A stretch of 63,817 bases of DNA from Desulfovibrio piger (GTDB lineage: Bacteria > Desulfobacterota > Desulfovibrionia > Desulfovibrionales > Desulfovibrionaceae): assembly GCF_012843875.1 (NCBI RefSeq), contig NZ_JABAFY010000012.1:1-63817 (forward strand), in the 5' to 3' direction. Positions within the stretch are counted from its first letter, which is position 1, and the number at the start of each line of letters is the position of its first letter. Both the position numbers and the translations under genes were made by a program. Under the pieces are notes generated by a model. The model ran no database searches, was not told the DNA's origin, and worked only from the letters and a program-made list of their open reading frames with translations. This document shows, piece by piece, positions 8,215-16,954 of this stretch.

Positions 8215-11200
8215 ATGTCACAAGATCTGTCAAACGCGACCCTCTTCGAAGTCAGCTGGGAGGTCTGCAACAAGGTCGGCGGCATCTATGCCGTCGTCAG
8301 CAGCAAGATCCTGGAAGCCCTGGCTGCCTTTGGAGAAAATTATTTTCTTCTGGGGCCCGACCTGGGCAACAACCCCGACTTTGAAGAGACCGACGAGCCC
8401 TGCTGGCAGGAGCTGCGCCAGGAGACCGACCGGCGCAACCTGAGCTGCCGCTTCGGCCGCTGGAACATCCCCGGCCGCCCCAAAGTCATCCTGGTCGGGT
8501 ACCGTGACCGTTACGACCAGAGCCAGCTGCTGTTCTCGCTCTGGAACCGCTACGGCGTGGACTCCATCTCCGGCGGCTGGGACTATGTGGAACCGGTCAT
8601 GTTCAGCACGGCCTGCGGCGAAGTGATCGAAGCCGCCTGCAAGGCGCTGCACATCCCTGCCGACGGCCCGGCCCTGGCCCACTTCCACGAATGGATGTGC
8701 GGCGGCGGCCTGCTCTATCTCAAGACCAACGCCCCCTATGTGGGCACGGTCTTCACCACGCACGCCACCATGCTGGGGCGCTCCATGGCCGGTTCCGGCT
8801 TCGACATCTACAAGCAGATGCACCAGATCAACCCCAAGCATGAGGCCGGGGCCTACAATATCACGGCCAAATGCTCCATGGAGACGGCCTCGGCACGCGA
8901 AGCCGACTGCTTCACCACCGTCAGCCGCATCACGGCCGACGAGGCGGGCGTCTTTCTGGGGCGTACCCCCGATGTGCTGACCCTCAACGGTCTGGACTTG
9001 CGCGTCATCCCCGACTACAGCCGGGACAGGAGCCTGGCCGCAGCTTCCCGGCAGCGGTTGCTGGAGGCCGCCGGCCGTCTGTTGCGCCGCCGCCTGCCCG
9101 AGGATACCCGCGTCTTCCTCGTGTCCGGCCGTTATGAGTATCACAACAAGGGCATCGACGTGTTCCTTGACGCCCTCGGCATGGTCAATACGGCCCTCAG
9201 CCAGTCCCAGTCCAATGTGCTGGCCCTGTGCGCGGTCATGGGCGGACACAGCGGGGTCAATGCCGACGCAGTCAGCGGCGACCCGGCCAAACTCCCCGGC
9301 CAGGGCGGCTTCTGGATCAGCAGCCATCACGTCTACAACCAGCCCAACGATCCCATCCTCAATGCCTGCCATCGCCTGGGCCTGGACAACAGGCCGGAGA
9401 ACCACGTGCAGGTCATCTTCGATCCTGCCCTGCTCGACGGCAAGGACGGCTTCCTGAACATGCGCTATGAAGAGGTGCTGGCCGCCTGCGATCTGGGCGT
9501 ATTCCCCTCCTGGTACGAGCCCTGGGGCTATACCCCGCAGGAAAGCGCCGCCCATGCCGTGCCCACGGTCACCACAGACCTTTCCGGCTTCGGCATGTGG
9601 GTGCGCTCCAGCCAGCGCGATAAGAACGGCGTGACCATCATCTGCCGCCGCCAGACCTCGTATGACGAGACCGCGGCCAGCCTGCGCGACGTGCTCCTGC
9701 AGTATGCCTCCCTGCCCGAAGAGCAGATGCAGGAACACCGGCACATGGTGCGCCATGTGGCCGAAGGCTGCTCCTGGGAGCAGTTTTTCCCCTACTATGT
9801 GCAGGCCTACGGTCTGGCCCTGGACAAGGCACGCCAGCGCAGCTCGCAGCCCGCCGGCGGCAGCACGACCCTGACCCGTGTGCTGGCGGCCACCATGTCC
9901 ACCACGCCCAACCTGCACAGCTTCACGGCCCTGACCTCACTGCCCCCGGCCATCGGCCGCCTGCGTGAGCTGGCCCACAACCTCTGGTGGAGCTGGCACC
10001 CCGAATGCCACTATCTCTTCTCGGCCCTCAACGAAGAAGAATGGGAACGCAGCAACCACAATCCCATCGCCACGCTGGAAAAAGCCACCCGGGCACGGCT
10101 GATCATCGTGGCCCACGAGCAGAGCTACCTGCGGCTGTACAACCAGACCATGGCGGCCTTCGATGCCTACATGACCGAGGCGCCGCAAAGCTTCGGCCCC
10201 CTGACCCCGCAGCAGCCTCTGGCCTATTTCTCCACAGAATACGGCCTGAGCGAATGCCTGCCCATCTACTCCGGCGGTCTGGGCGTCCTTTCCGGCGACC
10301 ACCTGAAATCCGCCAGTGACCTGAACATCCCGCTGGTGGCCGTGGGCCTGCTGTACAAGAACGGCTACTTCCGCCAGATCATCGACAAGAACGGCGACCA
10401 GACCCCAGTCTATCCCGAAAACGATTTCGCCACCCTGCCCATAGAGCAGGTCAAGGATCAGGACGGCAAACCCCGCGAGATCTACCTGCAGATGCCGGGC
10501 CGCCGCCTGCACGTCCAGATCTGGCTGGTGCGCGTGGGACGGATCAACCTCTACCTGCTGGACACCAACCTGCCCTCCAATACGGCGGAGGACCGCAAGA
10601 TCACGGCCCGCCTGTATGAAGCCGACCGCGATATCCGCCTGCGGCAGGAGATCCTGCTGGGCCGGGGCGGCGTGAGCATGCTGCGCGCCCTGGACATCCG
10701 CCCCGCCGCCTATCATATGAACGAAGGGCATTCGGCCTTCCTCATCTTCGAACGCATCCGCCTGCTCATGCAGGAGAATGGCCTGTCCTTCGAAGAGGCG
10801 GGCGAAGTGGTGCGCGGCAGCACCCTGTTCACGACCCATACGCCCGTGGATGCCGGCAACGAGCGTTTCTCGCTGGAAAGCATGGAGGCCTATTTCAAGC
10901 CCTACATCCAGACCGTGGGCATCAGCTGGCAGACCCTGGTCAATATGGGCCGCTTCGAAGGCAGCGAGCGCAACGTCTTCGAGATGACCGTCCTGGCCCT
11001 CAAGTATTCCATGAAGGCCAACGGCGTCAGCGCCCTGCACGGTGTGGTCTCCCGCCATATGTGGCAGGAAGGCTGGCAGGGGGTCCCGGTGGCGGAGATC
11101 CCCATTTTCTCCGTGACCAACGGCATCCATGTGCCCTCCTACGCCGGTCCGGCCATGCGTCCCCTGCTGCAAAAGCACCTGGGCGAAGGCTGGCAGGAAC

Positions 11201-12462
11201 TGACGCCCGACGACCAGAAATGGACCTGCATCGCGGACATCCCCGATGCCGACCTCTGGACGGCCCGCCAGACCCAGAAAAAGCACCTGCTGGAAACCAT
11301 CCGCTCCAGCCTGCCGGAGTTCTTCAAAAAATTCGCCATCCCCTACGAAAAGCAGCAGGAGATGACGTCCCGGCTGACCCCCGAGACCCTGGTGATCGGC
11401 TTTGCCCGCCGCTTTGCACCGTACAAACGTGCGACCCTGCTCTTTGCCGATGTGGACCGTCTGGCCCGTATCCTGGAAAAGAGCGGCCAGCCCGTCATAT
11501 TCGTCTTTGCCGGCAAGGCCCATCCTGCCGATGGCCAGGGCATCGGCCTGATCCGGGAACTCTTCCAGCACATGCTGTCGCCCCGTTTCTTCGGCAAGAT
11601 CTTCTTTATCGAGGATTACAGCCTGGCGATCTCCCGCCTGATGGTGCAGGGCTGCGATGTCTGGCTCAACAATCCCCGCCGCCCCTACGAGGCCTGCGGC
11701 ACCAGCGGCCAGAAAGTGGCGGTCAACGGCGGCCTCAATCTCAGCGTGGCCGACGGCTGGTGGTGCGAAGGCTACAACGGCACCAACGGCTGGACCATCG
11801 GCCCCCTGGTGGCCAAAGGCAGCCTAGGCCCCGAACAGAGCGACTATGACGATGCGGCCTCCCTGTATTCCCTGCTGGAAGACAAGGTGATCCCGCTGTA
11901 CTTCGAGCGCGATGCGGACAACCGGCCCCACAACTGGCTGCTGCGCGTCCGCAAGGCCATGCAGACGCTCATCGCCCAGTACAGCTCGCACCGCATGCTG
12001 CGCGATTACCTTAGCGACTACTACATCCCGGCGGCCACCAGCCATCAGGAGATCCGCAGCAACCACTACGCCCTGGCCCGCCATCTGAGCCAATGGAAGC
12101 AGGACGTCAACGTGCGCTTCGGCTCCGTGCAGATGGATACCATCCGCATCGAAGGCATCAAGGAAGACAGCCTGCTGGACGGCCAGTCCCTGCATGTGGC
12201 CGTGACCGTGCATCCCGGCAGCATGAAGCTCGACGAGCTGCTGGTCCAGCTGGTGGCCGGTCCCGGCGACGGCTCCACTTTTACGGAAACGCCCGATGTG
12301 GTGGAGATGCAGCCGGAGAGCGAAGGGGTGGACGGGACCATGACCTTTGTCTGCACCTACACGCCTTCCCGCAGCGGGATCCATGTGTACGGTGTGCGCG
12401 TCATGCCCTGCACCGAAGGCCTGTCCTCGCCTCTGGAGACGCGCCTCGTTTTGTGGGGCTAG
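8215..12462 (+). CDS. fused GT3 glycogen synthase and GT35 alpha-glucan phosphorylase
   Basis: 1415 residues from the ATG at 8215, behind AAGGAG with a 10-base spacer (an in-frame ATG at 8191 is possible). Residues 1 to about 545 are a eukaryote-type GT3 glycogen synthase: EVCNKVGGIYAVVSSK at the start and SWYEPWGYTPQES then TTDLSGFG near residue 430. From about 573 the DUF3417 N-terminal domain of bacterial alpha-glucan phosphorylases begins (LRELAHNLWWSWHP), followed by AYFSTEYGL, HMNEGHSAF and FARRFAPYKR. The pyridoxal-phosphate lysine is Lys1167 in GTSGQK. One chain therefore combines a glucan-building and a glucan-phosphorolysing domain, and both keep their motifs. The reading frame is open throughout. 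A strong terminator follows. Confidence 0.9.
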   Translation: MSQDLSNATLFEVSWEVCNKVGGIYAVVSSKILEALAAFGENYFLLGPDLGNNPDFEETDEPCWQELRQETDRRNLSCRFGRWNIPGRPKVILVGYRDRYDQSQLLFSLWNRYGVDSISGGWDYVEPVMFSTACGEVIEAACKALHIPADGPALAHFHEWMCGGGLLYLKTNAPYVGTVFTTHATMLGRSMAGSGFDIYKQMHQINPKHEAGAYNITAKCSMETASAREADCFTTVSRITADEAGVFLGRTPDVLTLNGLDLRVIPDYSRDRSLAAASRQRLLEAAGRLLRRRLPEDTRVFLVSGRYEYHNKGIDVFLDALGMVNTALSQSQSNVLALCAVMGGHSGVNADAVSGDPAKLPGQGGFWISSHHVYNQPNDPILNACHRLGLDNRPENHVQVIFDPALLDGKDGFLNMRYEEVLAACDLGVFPSWYEPWGYTPQESAAHAVPTVTTDLSGFGMWVRSSQRDKNGVTIICRRQTSYDETAASLRDVLLQYASLPEEQMQEHRHMVRHVAEGCSWEQFFPYYVQAYGLALDKARQRSSQPAGGSTTLTRVLAATMSTTPNLHSFTALTSLPPAIGRLRELAHNLWWSWHPECHYLFSALNEEEWERSNHNPIATLEKATRARLIIVAHEQSYLRLYNQTMAAFDAYMTEAPQSFGPLTPQQPLAYFSTEYGLSECLPIYSGGLGVLSGDHLKSASDLNIPLVAVGLLYKNGYFRQIIDKNGDQTPVYPENDFATLPIEQVKDQDGKPREIYLQMPGRRLHVQIWLVRVGRINLYLLDTNLPSNTAEDRKITARLYEADRDIRLRQEILLGRGGVSMLRALDIRPAAYHMNEGHSAFLIFERIRLLMQENGLSFEEAGEVVRGSTLFTTHTPVDAGNERFSLESMEAYFKPYIQTVGISWQTLVNMGRFEGSERNVFEMTVLALKYSMKANGVSALHGVVSRHMWQEGWQGVPVAEIPIFSVTNGIHVPSYAGPAMRPLLQKHLGEGWQELTPDDQKWTCIADIPDADLWTARQTQKKHLLETIRSSLPEFFKKFAIPYEKQQEMTSRLTPETLVIGFARRFAPYKRATLLFADVDRLARILEKSGQPVIFVFAGKAHPADGQGIGLIRELFQHMLSPRFFGKIFFIEDYSLAISRLMVQGCDVWLNNPRRPYEACGTSGQKVAVNGGLNLSVADGWWCEGYNGTNGWTIGPLVAKGSLGPEQSDYDDAASLYSLLEDKVIPLYFERDADNRPHNWLLRVRKAMQTLIAQYSSHRMLRDYLSDYYIPAATSHQEIRSNHYALARHLSQWKQDVNVRFGSVQMDTIRIEGIKEDSLLDGQSLHVAVTVHPGSMKLDELLVQLVAGPGDGSTFTETPDVVEMQPESEGVDGTMTFVCTYTPSRSGIHVYGVRVMPCTEGLSSPLETRLVLWG

Positions 12463-12485
12463 GACTCCATGGCCCAACCATGACA

Positions 12486-12520
12486 AAAAGGGGGATGCCG
12501 CTTGCGGCATCCCCTTTCCT
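12486..12520 (+). terminator. rho-independent terminator of the glycogen operon
   Basis: A 13-base-pair stem (12488-12500 with 12505-12517; GGGGATGCCG against CGGCATCCCC, one G-T pair) closes a 4-base loop and runs into a T-rich tail, 25 bases after the stop. Confidence 0.9.
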
Positions 12521-12589
12521 CTTCTTGCGGGCAGGAAAACACCATCGGTATTTTCCCTGTGAAATACCCACGCCCGCGGCCGCATCCTC

Positions 12590-13597
12590 CTAACGCGGCT
12601 GCAAAAACCACGTCTGCGAAGTCGGATGCGCTTCCGTCCAGTGCAACTTGTAGGCCATGGGCTCCCCGGAGGCCGTGCCCATATCGTAGCGGACAGCCCC
12701 TTCCTCGCACAGCCAGCGTATCTGCTCCACCTGCAAAAGGTTGCCGATGGAAAGATCCTTCCAGGCGGCATCATAGCTGAATTGCTGCCCGCGGTAACAT
12801 GGCCCCAGCATCCCGCCGAAAATGAAACCGATGTCCTGGCCTTCATGCCGGGCGAACATGACGCGCGCCGTGCCCTGCGCGGCAAGACGGCGGATCATGT
12901 CGGCATAGAATTCCCGGGCCGGGGATTCCGTCATGCCGCAATGCCCCACGCCCTTCCAGCTGCGCTGCTCCACGGCCAGCATCCGGGCATAGACGGCATC
13001 GGCCCCGGCCGTATCGGTGGGACAGGAGCGTTCGAACGTGACGCCCCTGTCGGCGGCCCTGCGGAAAGATTTGCGCCACTTGCTGCGCAGATTGGCGGAA
13101 CGGCGGCTCAAAAAGCCGTCCAGTCCGCCTTCCAGCGAGGCCCCGGCCTGGATGCACTCCCCGGCCAGATAAATGGTGAACAGGGACTCACAGCAGGCAT
13201 ACAGCTCCCGGGCCCTCCTGCTCCCCGGCACTATCCCTCCCAGAAGCAGCGCCGGAAGATGCCCGTAACCATGTGACATGACGGCCAGCGCCTCAGCCAG
13301 CAGCCCGATCGCATCCGGCCCCAGCAGGGGACAGCCGAAGAGCCAATGGGCCTCCAGCGATGTTAGGAGCGGCTGCCCTGAAGACAGGAAGGCTTCCGCC
13401 AAAACAAGGACACTGTCCTCCGTGTGTTGCGCCAGGACACGACGCCCCGGCGCGAAAGCCCTGTGCGCGGACAACTGCCAGACAGGAGCACAACAAAAAG
13501 GATCCGGCTGTGCGGCCAGATCGACGCTCTGCTCCCAGATGCGGCACAGCTCAGGCCGCCAGGGAGACTCTTCTTCCGTGATATATTCCAGTTCCAT
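12590..13597 (-). CDS. GNAT/FemAB-like acyltransferase (BioF2-like domain)
   Basis: 335 residues from Met at 13597. The centre (RSKWRKSFRRAADRGVTFE) and the C-terminal GNAT-type core (ARHEGQDIGFIFGGMLG, then YRGQQFSYDAAWKDLSIGNLLQ and YDMGTASGEPMAYKLHW) match the Acetyltransf_6 / FemAB-like families. These attach acyl or aminoacyl groups to cell-wall or surface-polysaccharide precursors. It probably modifies the product of the glycan locus immediately upstream on the same strand, but a terminator at 13684-13715 separates them, so it may have its own promoter. The acyl donor and acceptor are unknown. Confidence 0.7.
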   Translation of the reverse strand: MELEYITEEESPWRPELCRIWEQSVDLAAQPDPFCCAPVWQLSAHRAFAPGRRVLAQHTEDSVLVLAEAFLSSGQPLLTSLEAHWLFGCPLLGPDAIGLLAEALAVMSHGYGHLPALLLGGIVPGSRRARELYACCESLFTIYLAGECIQAGASLEGGLDGFLSRRSANLRSKWRKSFRRAADRGVTFERSCPTDTAGADAVYARMLAVEQRSWKGVGHCGMTESPAREFYADMIRRLAAQGTARVMFARHEGQDIGFIFGGMLGPCYRGQQFSYDAAWKDLSIGNLLQVEQIRWLCEEGAVRYDMGTASGEPMAYKLHWTEAHPTSQTWFLQPR

Positions 13598-13683
13598 GCC
13601 GTTCTCTGCGGCTCCGGGCAAGGTCGACCTTGGGCTCCCGGAGCAATGCTGCCGCCCTGTCGTCCTGGCAGCAGGATATGGCA

Positions 13684-13715
13684 AAACGGCCGATCCGTAA
13701 CAGGACCGGCCGTTT
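13684..13715 (-). terminator. terminator after the ABC-GT fusion gene
   Basis: AAACGGCC (13684-13691) pairs with GGCCGTTT (13708-13715). The stem extends inward by five positions with one mismatch around a GTAACA loop, and ends in TTTT on the minus strand. Confidence 0.7.
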
Positions 13716-13741
13716 CCATGTCAAAAGGAAAAAGCACGCTC

Positions 13742-15691
13742 TCAGCGGTGGCAGGCCGCCTTGAACAGCGAGGTCAGCCGTGCTTCCGTGGCCTCTTCGT
13801 CCAGCACTTCCCGGATACGCTTCCAGGCTTCCGCCCCCAGATGGCGGCGCTTTTCCGCACTGGCGGACAGATCCAGCAAGGTCTGGGACAGGGCCGTGAC
13901 GTCATTCTGCGGTACGACGATACCGTTGCGGCCGTTCTGGACAACCTCCAGCTGGCCGGGAAGATCGCTCACCACCACGGCCACACCAAAGGCCATGGCT
14001 TCGGTCAGGGCCGACGGCAACCCGTCCATATCGCCGCCCCGGGTCATATGACCGGGAGCGATGAAGATGTCCGCACGGCGGTACAGATCGGTCATGGCCT
14101 CGTGCGGCAGCTGACCGGGGAAGGAGACGAGCTTGCGCAGGCCAAGACGCCAGGCAAGCAACCGTAAACGCAGACGCCAGGGGCCCGTGCCCACCAAAGT
14201 CAGCCGGAAGTCGACTCCGGCCTTCTGCAGGGCCAGGCAGGCCTGCAGCAGGGTATCGTAGCCCTTGCGGCTGGTCATGGTCCCCACGGCCAGCAGCTGC
14301 AAGGGCTCCGGCACATTGGACGGCGGCATGGAGACGTCTTCGTCCGGCGGGGTCAGGGTCAGGGCATCACGCAGGAGCACGATGCGCCGCGGATCCACGG
14401 AGGGCAGCAGCTCGCAGACAGCCTTGCGCGTTGCCTCCGTATCGCAGCGCACGAAGGCAGACTGTTCGGCCTTCACCAGCCAGTCCTTGGCCGGTGAGGC
14501 AAGGTCCGCCGTACGCACGGCAAAGGCAAAGGGGATCTGCAGCATGCGGGCCGCCACCCAGGCCGCGGAGGCCGGAGCATGGGCGCCCGAGGCGTACACG
14601 AACTCGATCTTTTCTTCCAGGCACCAGCGGGCCAGCAGCGCCCCGCACCCCATGAGCCAGAGATTGTGGAAAAAGCTCCCCTTCCCGGAGGGGATGGACT
14701 TCCACAGTTCCCAGGCAGTGGTGGAGGTGCCGCGCAAGTGCGAGAACAGCATGCGCATGACGGAGAAGAAGCGCCACGAGCTGATGTGCCGCACCGGCAG
14801 CGGCAGGGCATAGCCCTGCGAATCGCTGTTGAGGAAGCTGGCCCCCTCGATGGCGTAGATGCGGGAAAGCAGACCGGCCGCATGCATGCGGTGGGCCTCT
14901 TCCATCAGGCAGCGGCCCGAAGCTTCAGGGAATTTTTCCGCCACCAGGGCCCCACGAAGGATGGGCGTGGGGGCCGCCAGCAGGTTCTGCTGCTGATCCG
15001 GGCTGACAGGCACGGGCTCGTGCTTTTTGCAGACCAAGATGCCGTCTTCCAGCGTGTAGACGCTGTCGCAGAACTCGGCCATCTTGGGGTCGTGGGTCAC
15101 CATGATCATGGCGACCCCGCCCTTGTGGCAAAGGGTGCGGAAGTTGTCCATGACCACACGGCTGGTACGGGCATCAAGGGCCCCGGTGGGTTCGTCCGCC
15201 AGCAGGATGCGGGGATTGTTCACCATGGCGCGGGCAATGGCCACACGCTGCTGCTCACCACCGGAAAGGCGGTTGCTGCGGTAATGGACGCGGGCGGAGA
15301 GCCGCACCAGCTCCAAGGCACGGATGACACGCTCCCAGCGTTCCGCGGGGGGCACGTTTTCATAGATGAGGGGGAATTCCACATTCTCGAACACGGTGGA
15401 GTGGTCGAACATATTGCTCGACTGCATGACGAAGCCCATGTTGCCCCGCCGGAAAGCAGCGGTCTGCTCCCGGTTGAATTCCAGGACATTGGTCCCCAGG
15501 ATCTCCAGCGTGCCGGAATCGGGCGCATGCAGCATGCCCAGCACGTGCAGCATGGTCGACTTGCCGCACCCGGACGGGCCCATGATGGCCACGAGTTCCC
15601 CCGCTTCCACCTCGATGTTGACGCCACGCAAAACAGGCGAGAAGCCCGCGTAGCACTTGTACAGATCTTTGGCAATGATAACCGGCGCCAT
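13742..15691 (-). CDS. fused ABC transporter ATPase and GT4 glycosyltransferase
   Basis: 649 residues in one frame. Residues 1 to about 225 are a complete LolD/MacB-type ATPase: Walker A GPSGCGKS (38-45), Q-loop Gln90, signature LSGGEQQ (142-148), Walker B ILLADE (162-167) and H-loop His200. After a linker, residues about 250-649 form a GT4 glycosyltransferase with a GT-B C-terminal domain (LLAVGTMTSRKGYDTLLQA, VGTGPWR, then DGLPSALTEAMAFGVAVVVSDLPG). The partner permease is encoded 7 bases upstream. I know of no standard family with this order. It suggests that the last glycosylation step and export are coupled at the inner face of the membrane, which is inference. No frameshift or leftover stop is seen at the junction. 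Confidence 0.87.
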   Translation of the reverse strand: MAPVIIAKDLYKCYAGFSPVLRGVNIEVEAGELVAIMGPSGCGKSTMLHVLGMLHAPDSGTLEILGTNVLEFNREQTAAFRRGNMGFVMQSSNMFDHSTVFENVEFPLIYENVPPAERWERVIRALELVRLSARVHYRSNRLSGGEQQRVAIARAMVNNPRILLADEPTGALDARTSRVVMDNFRTLCHKGGVAMIMVTHDPKMAEFCDSVYTLEDGILVCKKHEPVPVSPDQQQNLLAAPTPILRGALVAEKFPEASGRCLMEEAHRMHAAGLLSRIYAIEGASFLNSDSQGYALPLPVRHISSWRFFSVMRMLFSHLRGTSTTAWELWKSIPSGKGSFFHNLWLMGCGALLARWCLEEKIEFVYASGAHAPASAAWVAARMLQIPFAFAVRTADLASPAKDWLVKAEQSAFVRCDTEATRKAVCELLPSVDPRRIVLLRDALTLTPPDEDVSMPPSNVPEPLQLLAVGTMTSRKGYDTLLQACLALQKAGVDFRLTLVGTGPWRLRLRLLAWRLGLRKLVSFPGQLPHEAMTDLYRRADIFIAPGHMTRGGDMDGLPSALTEAMAFGVAVVVSDLPGQLEVVQNGRNGIVVPQNDVTALSQTLLDLSASAEKRRHLGAEAWKRIREVLDEEATEARLTSLFKAACHR

Positions 15692-15698
15692 AGTTCAC

Positions 15699-16889
15699 CT
15701 ACTCGAAACGCAAGGCGGAAACGACATCCATGCGACTGGCCTGAATGGCAGGATACAGGCCGCCGGCCACCCCAATGATGGCGGAGAAAAGAATACTGCC
15801 GGCACTGCTGGCCGCGAGCAGCGGATACGAGATGGAGGTACCCAGAGACCAGGCCCCTATCTCGACACTAAGGGTACCCACCAGGATGCCCAGCAGGCCA
15901 CCGGCCACGGACTTGCACAGGGCCTCGGCCAGGAACTGGGCCAGGATATCCTTGTCCGAACCGCCCATGGCCTTTTTCAGGCCCACTTCGCGCGTGCGGG
16001 CACGCACAGCCGCAAAGGTCCCGTACCAGATGCCGAAGCCGCCCAGCATAAGGGAGGCCACGATACCCAGCCAGAGCAGGGCCTCGACCCACATGAAGGT
16101 CGTCTTGATGCGGTCGAGCTGGTCATCCTGCGTGGCGATGACCAGATACGGCGCGTCCTGGTTGGCCCGGACCACAGAGGGGATCTGGCGCACCACCGGG
16201 GCCACGTCTTCCCAGCCGATGGCACGGACGAACAGGCGGGTGATCTTGCCGGAGCCCCAGTTTCTGTCCTCCATGACCGTGGTCGGCAAAAAGCCGCCTT
16301 GGTTCCACTCACCCAGCATGACGCCGGTCACCACGCCCACGACCTCGACGACGTCCTTGCCCAGGAAAAGCAGCTTGCCCACAGCCTGGGCGGGGTCTCC
16401 GTACAGATTCGTGGCGGCCTCACGGCCCAGCATACAGATGCGCCGATGGCCGCGCACGTCTTCCTCGGACATCATCCGGCCGGCCACGAGCTCCAGGGAA
16501 TAGGTCGTGGCAAAATACTGGTCCACACCGATGAAATGGACCCCCAGCGTCCGTTCCCCGCTGGCACGCAAACTGAACGTTATCCCCTGACGCACATTTT
16601 CACTGATCATGCCCACACCGGGGATCTTGCGCAGCGCTTCCACCGTGCGGGGAGAGAAATCGCGTCGTGGCTGGCCGGGGTATTGCGCATCATCCATGTA
16701 GACACGGATGATGTTCACCCCGCCCATGAGCACCATGTCCTGACCCACTTTGTAGCGGATCTCCTGTCCCAGTACGGACAGGGCGATAAAGGCCATGATG
16801 CCCAGAGCGATGGACAGTATCACGCCAAAACCACGCTGGCGGACGACCTGTCGCAAGCTCACGCGAAAAAGGTCCGACATTGCAATCAT
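15699..16889 (-). CDS. FtsX/MacB-family ABC transporter permease
   Basis: 396 residues. One N-terminal helix (GFGVILSIALGIMAFIALSVL) is followed by a periplasmic MacB_PCD-like domain of about 230 residues and three C-terminal helices, the layout of MacB/LolC-type mechanotransmission permeases. The cytoplasmic coupling segment AAVRARTREVGLKKAMGGSDKDIL is typical of FtsX permeases contacting their ATPase. The ATPase is the next gene on the strand and carries the glycosyltransferase fusion. Known relatives move lipoproteins, peptides or lipid-linked molecules across the envelope. The surrounding glycosyltransferases suggest a glycolipid or glycan substrate here. The start could also be the second Met (MSDLF). 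Confidence 0.88.
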   Translation of the reverse strand: MIAMSDLFRVSLRQVVRQRGFGVILSIALGIMAFIALSVLGQEIRYKVGQDMVLMGGVNIIRVYMDDAQYPGQPRRDFSPRTVEALRKIPGVGMISENVRQGITFSLRASGERTLGVHFIGVDQYFATTYSLELVAGRMMSEEDVRGHRRICMLGREAATNLYGDPAQAVGKLLFLGKDVVEVVGVVTGVMLGEWNQGGFLPTTVMEDRNWGSGKITRLFVRAIGWEDVAPVVRQIPSVVRANQDAPYLVIATQDDQLDRIKTTFMWVEALLWLGIVASLMLGGFGIWYGTFAAVRARTREVGLKKAMGGSDKDILAQFLAEALCKSVAGGLLGILVGTLSVEIGAWSLGTSISYPLLAASSAGSILFSAIIGVAGGLYPAIQASRMDVVSALRFE

Positions 16890-16954
16890 GCTGTCACCAT
16901 AAGGACTTGCATCCTGATTGTAGATAGCTAAGAGGTACCGGCGGCAGAAATGCC

